From Gracilaria vermiculophylla (lineage: Eukaryota > Rhodophyta > Florideophyceae > Gracilariales > Gracilariaceae): a DNA stretch of 64,000 bases. Positions 12,533-23,021 of this stretch are shown piece by piece (within the stretch, counting starts at the first letter, position 1; every line of letters begins with the position of its first letter). The stretch covers positions 897,713-961,712 of the forward strand of contig JAHNZQ020000092.1 in NCBI GenBank assembly GCA_019155205.2, in the 5' to 3' direction. Position numbers and translations under genes: made by a program. The notes under the pieces were generated by a model, which searched no databases, was not told the origin of the DNA, and saw only the letters and a program-made list of their open reading frames with translations.

Positions 12533-12540
12533 GTTGAACG

Positions 12541-13377
12541 GTTGTTATTCTTTTTAAAGACGTTCTTCTTTTTGATATTTATAGTACCAGTAAGGACGAT
12601 CTTTTGGCCCCAAATATATCCTCATGGCCGGATGGGTAATATTATTTAATAACTCTGACAATTCTTGACACTAGGCAAGTATTGCTCAGCTGCCTTTTCA
12701 GGACATTTCCACCAATCTACCTACAGTCACAGGGTGTTATGTACTCAATGTAAACCTTTACGGTGTCCTTAGCTTAACATAGCAGCTTTACGAGCCGACC
12801 GTGAGATATAGTGTACAGTGCGTTGAGAGAATCTAGAAACGTCTACCTCGTCCAAGGGTTGACTGTGCTTTGCTCACAAGCGTTACTCGAAACCCGTGCC
12901 CAGCAGTTCTGACCTAGCTACCAGCCAACGAGTCAGAGGTGTTGAAGAAAATAATTGGCTTTACAGCAGTTACCTGTGGTCAGTAAACATAGTTTGATAG
13001 TCTTCCGCCTTTTCCTGCACCCAAAATCCCCGGGCTAGCCCCAGCACTCCGCAAGGATGGGTCTAACCCCGTATAACCAATAGGTGTAGCCCCAGTGCTG
13101 TGTCAACGGCTACCTGGCTCTCCTGCCCACAGATTAACCCTCCGTGAACCACTCTACACAGATTTGACAAATCAGCACATTTGATTGTCGATAAAGTTTT
13201 CAACTAAGGGCCGTTTTAGGACTTTCTATACGCGGAAAGATTAAACACAACAGCTGAATACGTCCAGTAAACAAAAGCCACGTTGCAGAGAGTGGAACGT
13301 AATTTTCGTTTCTGTCTGCAGTCAACAAATTTCCGCAGTCATGTGTACAACACCTCAACTCGTCGGTATACTCCTTC
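12541..13377. other. spacer, no gene seen
   Basis: No reading frame of note and no LTR matching family B were found. The stretch contains a short imperfect direct repeat around gccccagcactccg / gccccagtgctg (13036 and 13088). Confidence 0.3.
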
Positions 13378-13806
13378 TTGTCTAGTACAACTATACCAAT
13401 CAACTACGGTTTCCTAACAATGGAGAAAGATGTAGCTCATGCTGTGAGCTCAAATGCATCCCAACGACGTGACCAGAAACTCTTACACGCTCAAGCACCG
13501 ACCAGCAGTCAACATAATGAAGTTCAACATCTCCATTCCACAATACCAACAACAGTTGAGGAGGCAAAGCAAATGATCAAAGCCGCGGCGGTTGACAACC
13601 ACAAATGCAAAACCATTCTGAAACATCTCAAACTCATTGGAGCCCAAAATGCCCGTGTAGCAACAAAACATCTTCTCGTCGCTCACAAAATGGTACAACG
13701 ATCGATACCAATAGAAAATATACATTTTCTTGCGAACAACTCTCAAACGTCAAACTTCAATTTCAGTTGGATACAGAGGCTGACAGCAACGACGGTACGG
13801 ATATAA
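13378..13806 (+). CDS. hypothetical protein, doubtful
   Basis: A 142-codon frame rich in Gln, His and Lys with a predicted helical middle (VEEAKQMIKAAA, LKHLKLIGAQ). Its nominal first codon is not certain; an ATG at about 13420 would give a shorter product. No family recognised. It sits among relics and may be a fragment of a decayed gene. Confidence 0.25.
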   Translation: MSSTTIPINYGFLTMEKDVAHAVSSNASQRRDQKLLHAQAPTSSQHNEVQHLHSTIPTTVEEAKQMIKAAAVDNHKCKTILKHLKLIGAQNARVATKHLLVAHKMVQRSIPIENIHFLANNSQTSNFNFSWIQRLTATTVRI

Positions 13807-13998
13807 CGCCGTCCAAACAGTACTGAAGAAATCAAATACTTAAGAGGTGACACGCCTGTTATCAATAATGGAGTTGTGGCTGTCGGTCTACCAGATATAA
13901 CTTCACAAAGCCATGTATCAGTTCTGAGTACCGAAAGACGGCCCGCCTTCGAAGCAGTAGAGTATTGTCGCCTTTTACACGTACTTGGTGACGTTTGA

Positions 13999-14785
13999 AT
14001 GACAGGTACGCGAGACCGTCTAATGCAATGCATGTCTAGAGACCAACGTGATCAGCAAAGCGAAGATCCGTGGTCTGTTCCGTTTGCTCCGCTTTCTAAT
14101 GATACAAAACTCAAACGTGATGCAAATACTATTTTAGCCGGAGAAATCACGCTCGACGATATCATTTTTTTTCATCCGGCAAAACGTCCATATTTTCGTG
14201 ACGGTGGTGTGCTCAAGCGCAAGATCGGAGAGTTTAAAAGTCTTTATGGAACGTGTGTGGCTCGGTACGAGGCTTCAGGACAGGGAGATCCGAATGCGTT
14301 CGCGTACTTTGCCGATGGGAAGTCTTCCATTATGTATGCGTATTGTTCTTTACATGTAAATCCTATTCTAGAACCTTTTGAAACTCGTGTACAGGGTAGC
14401 AATGTGTAGCGAGAGAAAGGTGTTGGAGATGGTATATCTCCGTACGGATATGGCGGTCGGCAAGTTTTACAGCATCCAGAGAAAAGACGTAGAGCAAATT
14501 CGAGAGATATTAACATTATGGGAGTAGAAGGTTTGATATCTGCTTCGAATGGTAGTTCAGAGGAGCCTGACGGTGATTCTAGACAGTTGGAAAGTAGGAA
14601 GAGTTCCTTTGAAGAAATGCATGCCACATCTTGAGCTTCGAGGTCAACTTTACAGGCTTGGAATGAAGCAAAACAGATGCAGTTACAAACGAATACGAAG
14701 GAGGAAAAGATTGTTCTGAAAGGTATTATTCAAAAGCTGCTGAGCCAGCTTGCACAGACTGAGGCTGCCATGTGAGATTTGAACG
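13999..14785 (+). pseudogene. trihelix/Myb-like transposon-accessory ORF remnant
   Basis: From ATG 13999 the frame reads through 14409 (stop), then continues in the same frame with further stops to a helical tail (WNEAKQMQLQ, KLLSQLAQTEAAM). The middle (GEFKSLYGTCVARYEASGQGDP, then FADGKSSIMYAYCSL) resembles lineage-expanded trihelix-like proteins of algae and oomycetes that often accompany DNA transposons. That assignment is inference from pattern only. A Harbinger transposase relic lies 5 kb downstream on the other strand and could be its partner. Confidence 0.35.
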
Positions 14786-14955
14786 GGGAACATTAACGAG
14801 AGCACCTAGTAAGACGCGGAGCACTCGTTCTCCCGTTCGAAATGTTCTCTCGAGTGCCTGCATGCACTAGATTATGAGGCCCACGACATGATTTATACGC
14901 TGCAGCCGTGCACCGATCATGCTACGCTGCTTGAAGAACGGAGGCTCCAACCAAC

Positions 14956-15190
14956 ATTACAAAAGCAACAGTGAATCAGGGTGTTATTGCTTTTCGGAGT
15001 GATAGAACGTCCGCGAATTCCACACCCATATATATTCGATGCCGTGGTTTAGATGAATATGTCGCCAGGGCTCCTGATTCTCTCCGAAGTAACGCGTATG
15101 ATATAATTCGTCTTGTGCACCTGTACGAGCGTGCCAATCATTGAAGGAAGGCAGCTTCAAGTGCAGTCTCGCTGAACGACCCGTCCCTCA
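14956..15190 (+). pseudogene. CTR9-like N-terminal fragment (copy 1)
   Basis: The frame contains TPIYIRCRGLDEYVARAPDSL and then SNAYDIIRLVHLYERA, which fits the N-terminus of CTR9, the TPR scaffold of the Paf1 transcription-elongation complex (I-P-I-R, D-E-Y-V, P-D-S-L, then the first helix). It aligns almost without gaps, upstream region included, to the second copy at 16534-16760. The start codon position is ATT instead of ATG, and a stop follows shortly, so it is a pseudogene fragment. The TPR part is not found behind it. Confidence 0.45.
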
Positions 15191-15204
15191 ACCCTCAAGT
15201 TGCG

Positions 15205-15952
15205 TATTGGTGAACATTTGTACGACCAGCTGCTGGAGAACGGGGAAATTCTTGAAGAAATGGGAAACTAGCGGGACTACGATGGCATGCTTAACGATGA
15301 GCTTATGCCTATGTTCTTCGGTTCTGCCATGTCCAATTTTGGTGTGGAGCTGTTTCTGCGTTTGTTCTTGGAGCTGGGACGCTGTCCACCTTCTAAGCAA
15401 AACTCTACAGGGCTGTTTGCGCCGGACACGCAGCATTTCACCTGGCAGTTGTTCAAACTGCAGCCCAGTAAGGATATCAGACATCGTGATCGACTTGCGT
15501 TCATCCGCATTTTTAGCGGCGAGTTTGAGAAAAAAATGAAGGTGAACAACGCGCGGCATTGCAAAACGATGGCTCTCACCACACGGCAAGGGTTTTTTGC
15601 GGCAGAGCGATACAAAGTTCAGGCGGCATTTTCTGGCGATATGAATGGGCTTTACAAACCGGGCATCTTTGCAATACGGGATGCGGTCTATACGGGTGGA
15701 AACTTAAGCTTTCAGAGCATTCCAAGCTTTAGCCCTGAGTTATTTGCATATATACAAAACCCGAATCCATTGGCGTACAAGAACTTTTGCAAAGAACCAA
15801 ATCAGCTGTTGGAAAAGGGGGCCGTGCAACTGCTGCGGGCTAGGGAGGACAAAGGAAATGAAGATCCCATATTGGGGTCTGTGGAGCTGTTGCAGTTTGA
15901 GGTAGTGCATCGACGACATAAAGATGAATACAACATTTCGAGTGGTTCATAA
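15205..15952 (+). pseudogene. hypothetical protein with one in-frame stop
   Basis: The frame reads RIGEHLYDQLLENGEILEEM, meets one stop at about 15268, and continues uninterrupted to 15952; an ATG at 15287 would open a 221-aa protein. It has coding character with many aromatic residues (ELFLRLFLEL, TRQGFFAAERY, SPELFAYI). No family recognised. It follows the CTR9-like fragment directly, and I cannot tell whether the two were ever one gene. Confidence 0.4.
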
Positions 15953-16380
15953 CTGATGTCATATGCCGTAGCAAGGTAAGTTGTGCACAAATCAAGTGGG
16001 TACTGAAGACGCTTGGGAAGCTGTGGAAAGCTGTGGTAGGATGTTTGGATTGTTCTGCTGGAAGGATCGGTGGGGGCGGCCTGTTCTTTTGTTCAAGAAC
16101 AAATGGGGACTGAACAACCTGGTTGCTGATCATGATGTGCAGCTCAAGTCATGGCATTCGCATCGAAGGAATAAGTAATGAGGACTGTGGATCGTCCCCG
16201 GGATAGATTTAGGCGTATGGTGAACATGATAACGCTGAAGGGCGTTGCTTCGCGCCATGCGTTTCATATTCTTGCGAGCAAGCCCATTTCCGATCATGCG
16301 GGGCGTGTGCTGCCCCGTGCGATGTGTCATATGTGGGCGGCAGGCGCATGCGCAGTCTGTCTCCGTAGTGCTCAATAGTT

Positions 16381-16466
16381 CCGGAGGAGCGCTGTATCAG
16401 GCACTCCAGATCCTGGAGTCCAGTAGTTCTACCTAGGAACTCCTCGGTGCAACAGCGCTCCTCCGT
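16381..16466. repeat. three-way-junction inverted repeat
   Basis: A perfect 14-bp outer stem (16382-16395 with 16452-16465, CGGAGGAGCGCTGT) encloses two hairpins: 16403-16409 with 16413-16419 (7 bp, 3-nt loop) and 16425-16429 with 16437-16441 (5 bp). The whole could fold as a small cruciform or a folded RNA. It is not a tRNA: the outer stem is twice too long and arms are missing. Confidence 0.6.
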
Positions 16467-16565
16467 TAACCTTTCGCGCGAGTCATGACGCCAATTATAT
16501 GACTACCGCTAGGCAGTCATCTGTCGGTCACAGTACGCTGCTGGAAGAACGCACGCTTAAACAAA

Positions 16566-18638
16566 CATGACGGAAGAGATGACTGAGCCATCTGCGGCTG
16601 CTGTTCAAAGTTGTAGAAAGTCAGCGATTTCAGCGCCCATGTACGAGCGATGTGGTGGCGCGGATAAGTATGTCACTATAACTCCCAATTTCCTCCCAAG
16701 CAACCCATACGGTGTACTCTGAGAGCTCAAGTTTGAGAGCGCATCTCGATCTGCGTAGCATGGAGTCGCTTTGGCCTACTTGCATGCCCGTGATTGGGAT
16801 TCCGGCAGAACTGTGTTGGAGCATGCGGCGACCGATGACGTTGACAACATGGTTACCGGCGACGACACGATCACCAGACTAGACATACTCGCTGCGCTGG
16901 GTGGGGCGTATTTCATGGAAGCGGAACAGATCTTTTCCCCTGAGAAAGGACGAGACCTCCTGAGAAGTGATGTCGATGTGTTTGCTCGTGCTGAGAATTC
17001 TGAAATGGATTATCCCACAGTTTGGACCGCTAGAGCGTTGGCCGCACTACACGGCGGAAAAATCAGTACCACAACTTCGTTTGATCATGCCATGGCGAAC
17101 GGGCTAGTACTTCTTGCCATCGGCCTTCTCGCACTGATACTGAATAAGCCGTCAAGGGACAAGGATCCTATAGCCCTATACACCTCGGCGTTGCGAAGCA
17201 ATATTTGTCCGCCTTGTGTCTGGACTGGTTCTGCATACGCTCTATATCACAATGATTCTACATCACGATGATTCCTTGGCAGAAGCTCGAGCAGTAGCCA
17301 AGAGCGCTATTTCTGCTGTACGACACAGTTCAGAAGACGAACGTCTCGAAGCTCTGTAGGTTCTCGTTCTGGTTGAGATAGCAGATCGAGCAAATTCGTC
17401 ACCTGATGTTATTGCCTACACTCTTTCAGAAGCATTTGAGATTGTGGGCAGCCGTGACCCTCGCTTTTTGTGCATTGCCCTACAGTTCTACTTCTCCGGT
17501 GGGCTTCCGATAAGCCTGAGTTTTACGCTAGACGAGCCGCGCAGATGAGCGATACTCTACCTGGTCACAACGTAGGGCATTTGTTCGGTGTTTGCAAGGT
17601 CTCCATCAAAGCTGAAGCGCTTTTTAGCATGGTCGAGCATTGCATCACCGGTATCATGCCACGGAAGCAATGAATACTTTCGAAAAAGCTAAGAAGCTTG
17701 AAGGGCCCGTAAATCCTGGGGATCTATTGCAACTTGGCATGCTAAAGCTTGCTTCAGAATTTGAGTGATAAAAAAAGGATGAACCTGTAGCTCAAAACTG
17801 TTTGGAACGTGTCCTAATGATTGACAAACGATGTGCCATGTCGAAGCGCGCGTTCGGGGTTATGCTGGGAAGAAGAATATTGATCAGACTGCAAAAAAGG
17901 AAGGCTCACGTTGGCAAAATATACCAGGGGGCAGTCCTCATGCTTCCCAAAGGAATAGCTGCTGACGGCGGTGACATCGATGTTCCAGCATTACTTTTTC
18001 TCGCTGGATTGGTGGAGGTGTATCACCGTCAAGAAGCTGTTGACTTTTATCGGGAGGCTATAGATTCTCGAGGAGAAAAAGCGTCGATCATGAGATATGT
18101 AATAACCTTTCGGCCTTGCTAGCTCGTCTGGATTGTGTCGACGAAGCGATAGAAGTTGCGGAGAAGATCGACCACAGCATTCCGACGGAGAACAGCTCGA
18201 TTGCATACAATCAAGGCAGGCTTCAGGCATTAGCCCGGCATTGAATAAGCTCTGCGGAGATTTACAGGAGCTTTGGAGAAGACGAAGCATATTATAAGCA
18301 GGTCATAATTCGTGGCGGAGTGATATCGATGTCCAAACCAGAAGGTTATCATATGGGAGAAGCTTACTTTACAGAACAGATGAACGATCTGCACAGTAGG
18401 CATATCGCAGCGGCCTATTCAAGCGCACTACATCTCAAACAAGGTGACGAAGACAACGGGATGTATGAGAATGCCCACGAATTGCTGGAAAATCATCGAC
18501 ACGATTGCAACTATCTCGCGTTGGCTTTCGCTGAGTTCATGCACCATTTACTGAATGGCTCACTTCCAGAGAAGAGCTTGCTTCTTCATAAACCATATTG
18601 GTGGTCTACTGAAAACGTTGTTAAAGCGTAATATCCGT
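16566..18638 (+). pseudogene. CTR9-like pseudogene (copy 2), Paf1-complex TPR protein
   Basis: From ATG 16566 the frames read through an N-terminus like copy 1 (PMYERCGGADKYV) into TPR-like segments: LAYLHARDWDSGRTVLEHA, DILAALGGAYFMEA, then SFDHAMANGLVLLAIGLLAL and DPIALYTSALRSN. After 17271 the frame changes several times; further pieces include KAKKLEGPVNPGDLLQLGM and CLERVLMIDKR (17670-17830), AGLVEVYHRQEAVDFYREA (18000-18060) and AYSSALHLKQGDED (18410). Order and content follow CTR9, a TPR scaffold of the Paf1 elongation complex in the nucleus. At least four stops or frameshifts and an LTR at 18639 disable it; 19553-19770 may be its continuation. Confidence 0.55.
18634..18638. repeat. 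target-site duplication TCCGT (left)
   Basis: TCCGT at 18634-18638 is repeated at 19548-19552, exactly flanking the LTR. Five-bp duplications are typical of Ty3/gypsy integrases. Confidence 0.85.
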
Positions 18639-18796
18639 TGTGGTACTGTCAGCCCTCCTGTCGAGGTAGTAAAGCACAACCTCCGTTAGGTGTTTTTAGT
18701 GACTCCAAAGGCGCGTATTCCTAAAGGTGGTCTCTGATATCCGCTGTCGCGAGCCGGGGGAATTCTGAAAGGGATCCGCAAACACCAAGCGGAGGG

Positions 18797-19147
18797 TGTT
18801 GGATGTTGACCTTGTACTGTCACTGAAAACAACTGTAATTGGTACAAGTGTTATGGCGCTAATTGGTTGTTCCAGGTTACACGTGTGTAGCTAGCATACT
18901 GGGCATGCTGTACAGTGTGCANNNNNNNNNNNNNNNNNNNNNNNNNNNNNNNNNNNNNNNNNNNNNNNNNNNNNNNNNNNNNNNNNNNNNNNNNNNNNNN
19001 NNNNNNNNNNNNNNNNNNNNNGCGATGGTGCGGCGAAGTAGCACTATATAAGTTGTGACTTGAGCACCTCCAAGTAAACTCCGAGCCAGAGCTGGCGAAC
19101 TTCCTTTGCATCCCCTCAACTTTCCCTTGCCCCTCTGACCTCCAATA
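18797..19147 (+). mobile_element. nested family C solo LTR (contains N gap)
   Basis: The insert begins TGTTGG, ends CCAATA, and is flanked by GAGGG at 18792-18796 and 19148-19152. Removing it and one duplication recreates exactly the LTR sequence seen at 61560-61575. It shares sequence with the insert at 53840-54404, which lies in the reverse direction. The gap of 100 N at 18922-19021 makes its length uncertain. Confidence 0.75.
18922..19021. other. assembly gap (100 N)
   Basis: A run of exactly 100 N, a conventional placeholder for a gap of unknown size, within the nested family C LTR. Confidence 0.98.
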
Positions 19148-19779
19148 GAGGGGGAGGTTCACTGGGCGGAAAATGCTCCTACAGGCGCTGCTATGATGCG
19201 ACCTGGGGATCGACGGCTTAGAAACCTGCGTGAATAGACAAGAGACTGCAACCGGAAAATGTAGAAGAAGACTCAAGAGTGCTTGTCCTTACTTCCCCAG
19301 AGGTGGAGCTCATCCGGCAGCTTAAATATCAAGCCGGGAGCCCGCCTCGGCAGGTCGCACTACTGTGCTAATTACCTGCATAAAATATATAAAATAAATA
19401 ATAAATTCTACCGTACCTTAAGGATACTGCAGCGCACGCGGCAATATTATGCACCACGTGGCCCAGCTAATAAATTACGAACCCTCCTTAGGAATATTAT
19501 ACCTTAAGGCCAAACCACCATATTTCCGTAGGAGCCACTGTACTACATCCGTAACGCTTCAGCTGCGAATGGAGCCGGAATATAGTTTGCTAAAAGCAAA
19601 CTGCTCCGCGATGCTCGTGGCGCATTCCAAGCGGCCGCATCTGGACCTAACCCAGATAACACTGTACGAGTTAATCTCTCCTAAACTCATATGTTGCTTG
19701 GAAATTGTGAGATCCGGGAATCTATTCGTCAGAATGGTGTACTTCATGTGGCAGTCCGAGTGCTCTTGATCTGACGAAC

Positions 19780-21130
19780 GCTAGAACACTATAGAAACTG
19801 GCTCACACACTTTACTCAAGATGCATGCACGGCAAACAATATTTCACAATGCTCTTCTTCGCACAAAACAAAGTGCCTCTAGACGATCGGCTAGTTCATC
19901 TCTCAAAGTAGAGCTCTCCCTTAAACGATTCCTGGCGCGCATGTTATCCTTCTCAGTATGTAGTACGTCCTGAAGATAAACGACTGGACCGCCAGTAATA
20001 TGACTATCCTTATGATGAAGAATGAACTCATATAAATTGTCGTTCGTGTTTTCAATGAGTAAACTGTGCAGCTTGCAGGCGATCATTATAACCAAAGTTG
20101 TCGGGCTCAAAGAGTACCGAACTGCAGACCAAAAGATACCGCAACGACAGATTAGCATTCCAAAAGCTTGCTCAAGACAACAACGTGTGAGCGAATGGTA
20201 CGCATTAAACGCATCTTGTCTATGTTATAAATTGCGGCCCGGATAAGGGGTAAGAACACTTGATTTGTTAGAATATGCGTCATCGGCTACGACGCAAGCC
20301 CAAATTTGGAGTTCTTCCCCATGCAACAAAGAAAACAACTTTGTATTACTAAAGGCGGTTGAATCATGTGTGCCACCAGAATGACGGGCGGAGACAAACA
20401 AAAACGTATAGTCAGCTTTCACACCGGCCTGTACACACAGCGCGAAATTTTTCTTGCGGTTGTAATACTTCATAGGGTCAAGCGCGTCTCGTAAGGTTGG
20501 ACGCCGAATTTCAATCCCAAGCCCGTCTAAAGCCGCAGAAATGCAGTCCAAAGGGCTGCGCCTCCGATTTGTGAATAGATTTGACTGTTCTCGGCATTCT
20601 TTTTCTGTTTGTGGAAATTGAATTCGTAGGAGAATAATATTTAAGGCAAAGAGTGTCTCCGAGAAAATATGATACACTGATTAACATTCTATTTCGTATG
20701 GCCAAGAGACATCAAGATAGCTTGCTCCGGCTAGGAGTCTGAGCGTAACGAATAACATTACTGATGGTTGTAAAGAGCGCCCTGTATTATAGTGGTTGCT
20801 TTGCCGACGTTTTCAATGTGGCTGCAAGCTGTTGAGTACAGTATTGAATTGGAACTTAGAAGGACGATACATTCGCGTAAGCATGGTGTGGAACAAGGAA
20901 GCCACGTGAGCCTTTTCGTCAAAAGGGGTTCTTGGTATGACACATCGAAGCGCTCGCCCGTCCATCTCACTGATATCCGCGTATATGGCAGTGCATATTA
21001 AATGTAAAACGCATAATGCTGTCTTTTGATGCCGCTGGTTGCGGTTTGTGCGCTTTCGTAATCCGTGGTTTTGGAATGTGAGGAGGAATCTTACGGTGGT
21101 CGCGGAAAGAATGTAGTCAACCATATTCAA
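19780..21130 (-). pseudogene. PIF/Harbinger-type transposase remnant
   Basis: Read on the minus strand: an N-terminal segment (FHTMLTRMYRPSKFQFNTVL, about 20860), then TLRLLAGASYLDVSWPYEI across a frame break near 20720, then the DDE domain with LDGLGIEIRRP (first Asp), SARHSGGTHDSTAF (second Asp), VADDAY and LTPYPG, and finally CLEQAFGMLICRCGIFW (catalytic Glu; 20225-20100), RYSLSP and ACKLHSLLIE. This order is that of DDE_Tnp_4 (Harbinger) transposases. At least three frame changes disable it. Terminal repeats and the 3-bp target duplication could not be placed. Confidence 0.75.
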
Positions 21131-21467
21131 CGATGGAGGTGTGAATGGTCTCGCTCATCGGATGGAACTGTGCTGTTCAGATTTGCCCTTTCTTCGCACG
21201 ACGTAGCAAACTGGAACAGAATCCATAACTTTTATAATTTCCGCATGAACAATTTAGCGGTAAAGAAAGTCATAGAACGGCCCTGGGACCATACAATTTC
21301 CATTAAAACTGGTGTCCTCTTCACAAAAATCAGCAATTAAAATTAAAACCAAACCTCGAAGAACCCCTTTAATTCTAAAAAATTCTACATCTAAAACTTC
21401 CACATCAAAAAATTCCACTTCCAAAAATTCCACGTTTCTATCGGCGGTTTTTCTTCTTCACTCGGGG
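21131..21467. other. spacer with degenerate short repeat
   Basis: No gene supported. At 21370-21440 the motif AAATTCCAC or close variants recurs about five times in tandem, a decayed microsatellite. Confidence 0.4.
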
Positions 21468-21720
21468 CGGGCACTGTAGCCGGTGAAATAAACAGTAGTT
21501 AGACGATAGGTTCAATAAAAATTTACTTAAGTTCCTTCATCCCTTGTTTATCGAGAGCAATATGACTATATATAGACTTTATGTTGTCCTTTTTGGAAAG
21601 TTCTAGAACAAAGTTGTAAGTTGTGCAGCACAGAAAGCTGAGTTGGACAACTTCTAGACACTTCTGGAGATGTCGACGACACAATAAATAAATGCAGTGT
21701 AGCTTGTAAACATTGTGTCA
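21468..21720 (-). repeat. family B LTR
   Basis: It matches the family B 3' LTR at 7987-8256 over its whole length (shared tagttagacg-ataggttcaata, tatatagacttta, agttctagaacaaag). A purine-rich stretch on the minus strand again follows on the right (about 21721-21740), so it looks like a 3' LTR with a short piece of internal sequence. No pol homology follows. Confidence 0.6.
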
Positions 21721-21740
21721 CAATCACCTCTTTATGAACT

Positions 21741-23021
21741 CCTCTAATCAGACCATAAATACTTAGCTTTTCAATCTTTTGGGTTCGGCTACACAATTGG
21801 AGCGCTATCGGTAAGTGCTCTGGACACCGTTGAAGCGATGTGATAAATATATTTTCACACTGCACCAATATAAGTACTATAACTTCCTGCTGTACTAAAC
21901 AAGCTTTCCGTACGAATCATGTACCTTCCTAAAAACCAAATAAAAGAAATAGTAACGCCCGAGACATAAACGTGTTTTGCTTTCCTCTAATTGGGTTTCT
22001 TTTCTCCGGCGCGAGCTCTTTCCAGGGACACAAAAACGTTTCTTTTTCTTCACCTTCCAGAGCGTAAATCGATTCACGTTTCTGGACAGAAAACGCTCCA
22101 CACTCTAGAAACAGTGTTAATCTTCAAATATGTTCTGCTATAGATTTGTGTAAGGTCTGTGAACGTAGAGAACTTTAGAGCTTGAAACAGTAACGCCACG
22201 GCCCGGGCAAATTTGATTCTTACGTGGCAAATACCTGTAATTCTTTCTTTAAATCAGTATTAACCTTCTTGCGAGGTGCATAGCAACCCTTTTTTTTTTC
22301 TAGCCTTCACTGGAAGGCATAACGAAATCAGCGTCATTAAGGAAATGATACTTATACAACATTATGGTGCATGTACCGCTTTGATAGTTAAACGGTTGTA
22401 AAAAAAGCGAGGAAGCGACTAAAGCGTCTCGCCTGACAGAAAACCAGTGAACGCAGAGAGCAACACATGCAGAGTGTGGTGATAACGCGCGATGCGGCAA
22501 GGCTATTGACTGAAATGGGACCACGCAAGATAGCATAGCGTGACAAAAATATGGAGGTAGGTGAAAGGAGAAAGTAAGAAAAGAGTAGATGAATCGATAA
22601 TGTTGAAAAGAATTTTGTAGAAGATCCGGCAATCGAGGAGAAAGCGGTGGATGTGAAACACAAAAAATTTACCCTAAGAGGATATCTCGGTTACCAGAAT
22701 AAGATGGGTTCTTGAAGGTGAGCCTGTCTTCTCCAGAACTGTGGTGGACGTTTTAAGAAGAATCCAACACGATGTGAGTACAAGCACCTTGTCTACAGAG
22801 CCCTATGCCGCTGCGGTTGGAGGCAACTGAGTTAGCTGGCCGCAGAAGCTTGGCAACGGAGGTCGCCTGGTATATGCAGCGCAGATGTGGAAAGCGAGGG
22901 TCAGAAAACTGCAGTAGGGTTTGAAAGCAGCTTGCGGGCGGAAGCAACACGGTCGAGTGCAGCAGTAAAGTAGTGAAAAATATGTTCTGAAGAATGGAGC
23001 AGAGGAATCTGTGGGAGCCTA
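21741..23021. other. spacer, no gene seen
   Basis: Several short frames exist on both strands but none shows family motifs or matches elsewhere in the window. The stretch is moderately AT-rich. Confidence 0.3.

Larger units (their letters stand above)
7987..12540 (-). mobile_element. family B Ty3/gypsy-type retrotransposon relic
   Basis: Reading right to left on the minus strand gives gag, protease, RT, RNase H, integrase and then a 3' LTR, the gene order of Ty3/gypsy elements. The copy is decayed, with stops between almost all domains. It differs from family A in sequence and has no antisense ORF. No 5' LTR matching the 3' LTR was found to the right of gag (12541-13000), so the element is probably 5' truncated or rearranged. 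Confidence 0.7.
18639..19547 (-). mobile_element. family A solo LTR inserted in CTR9-like pseudogene
   Basis: One LTR (TGTGGTACTG...TGTACTACA as written on the plus strand, therefore minus-oriented) stands alone between perfect TCCGT duplications, the signature of LTR-LTR recombination that removed the element body. It is longer than 553 bp because an LTR of another family plus a sequencing gap sits inside it at 18797-19147. Confidence 0.85.

Noticed and set aside
12541..13000. 5' LTR of family B
   Set aside because: No match to the 7987-8256 LTR in either orientation.
16381..16466. tRNA gene
   Set aside because: Outer stem of 14 bp and only two inner arms; no T-loop sequence.
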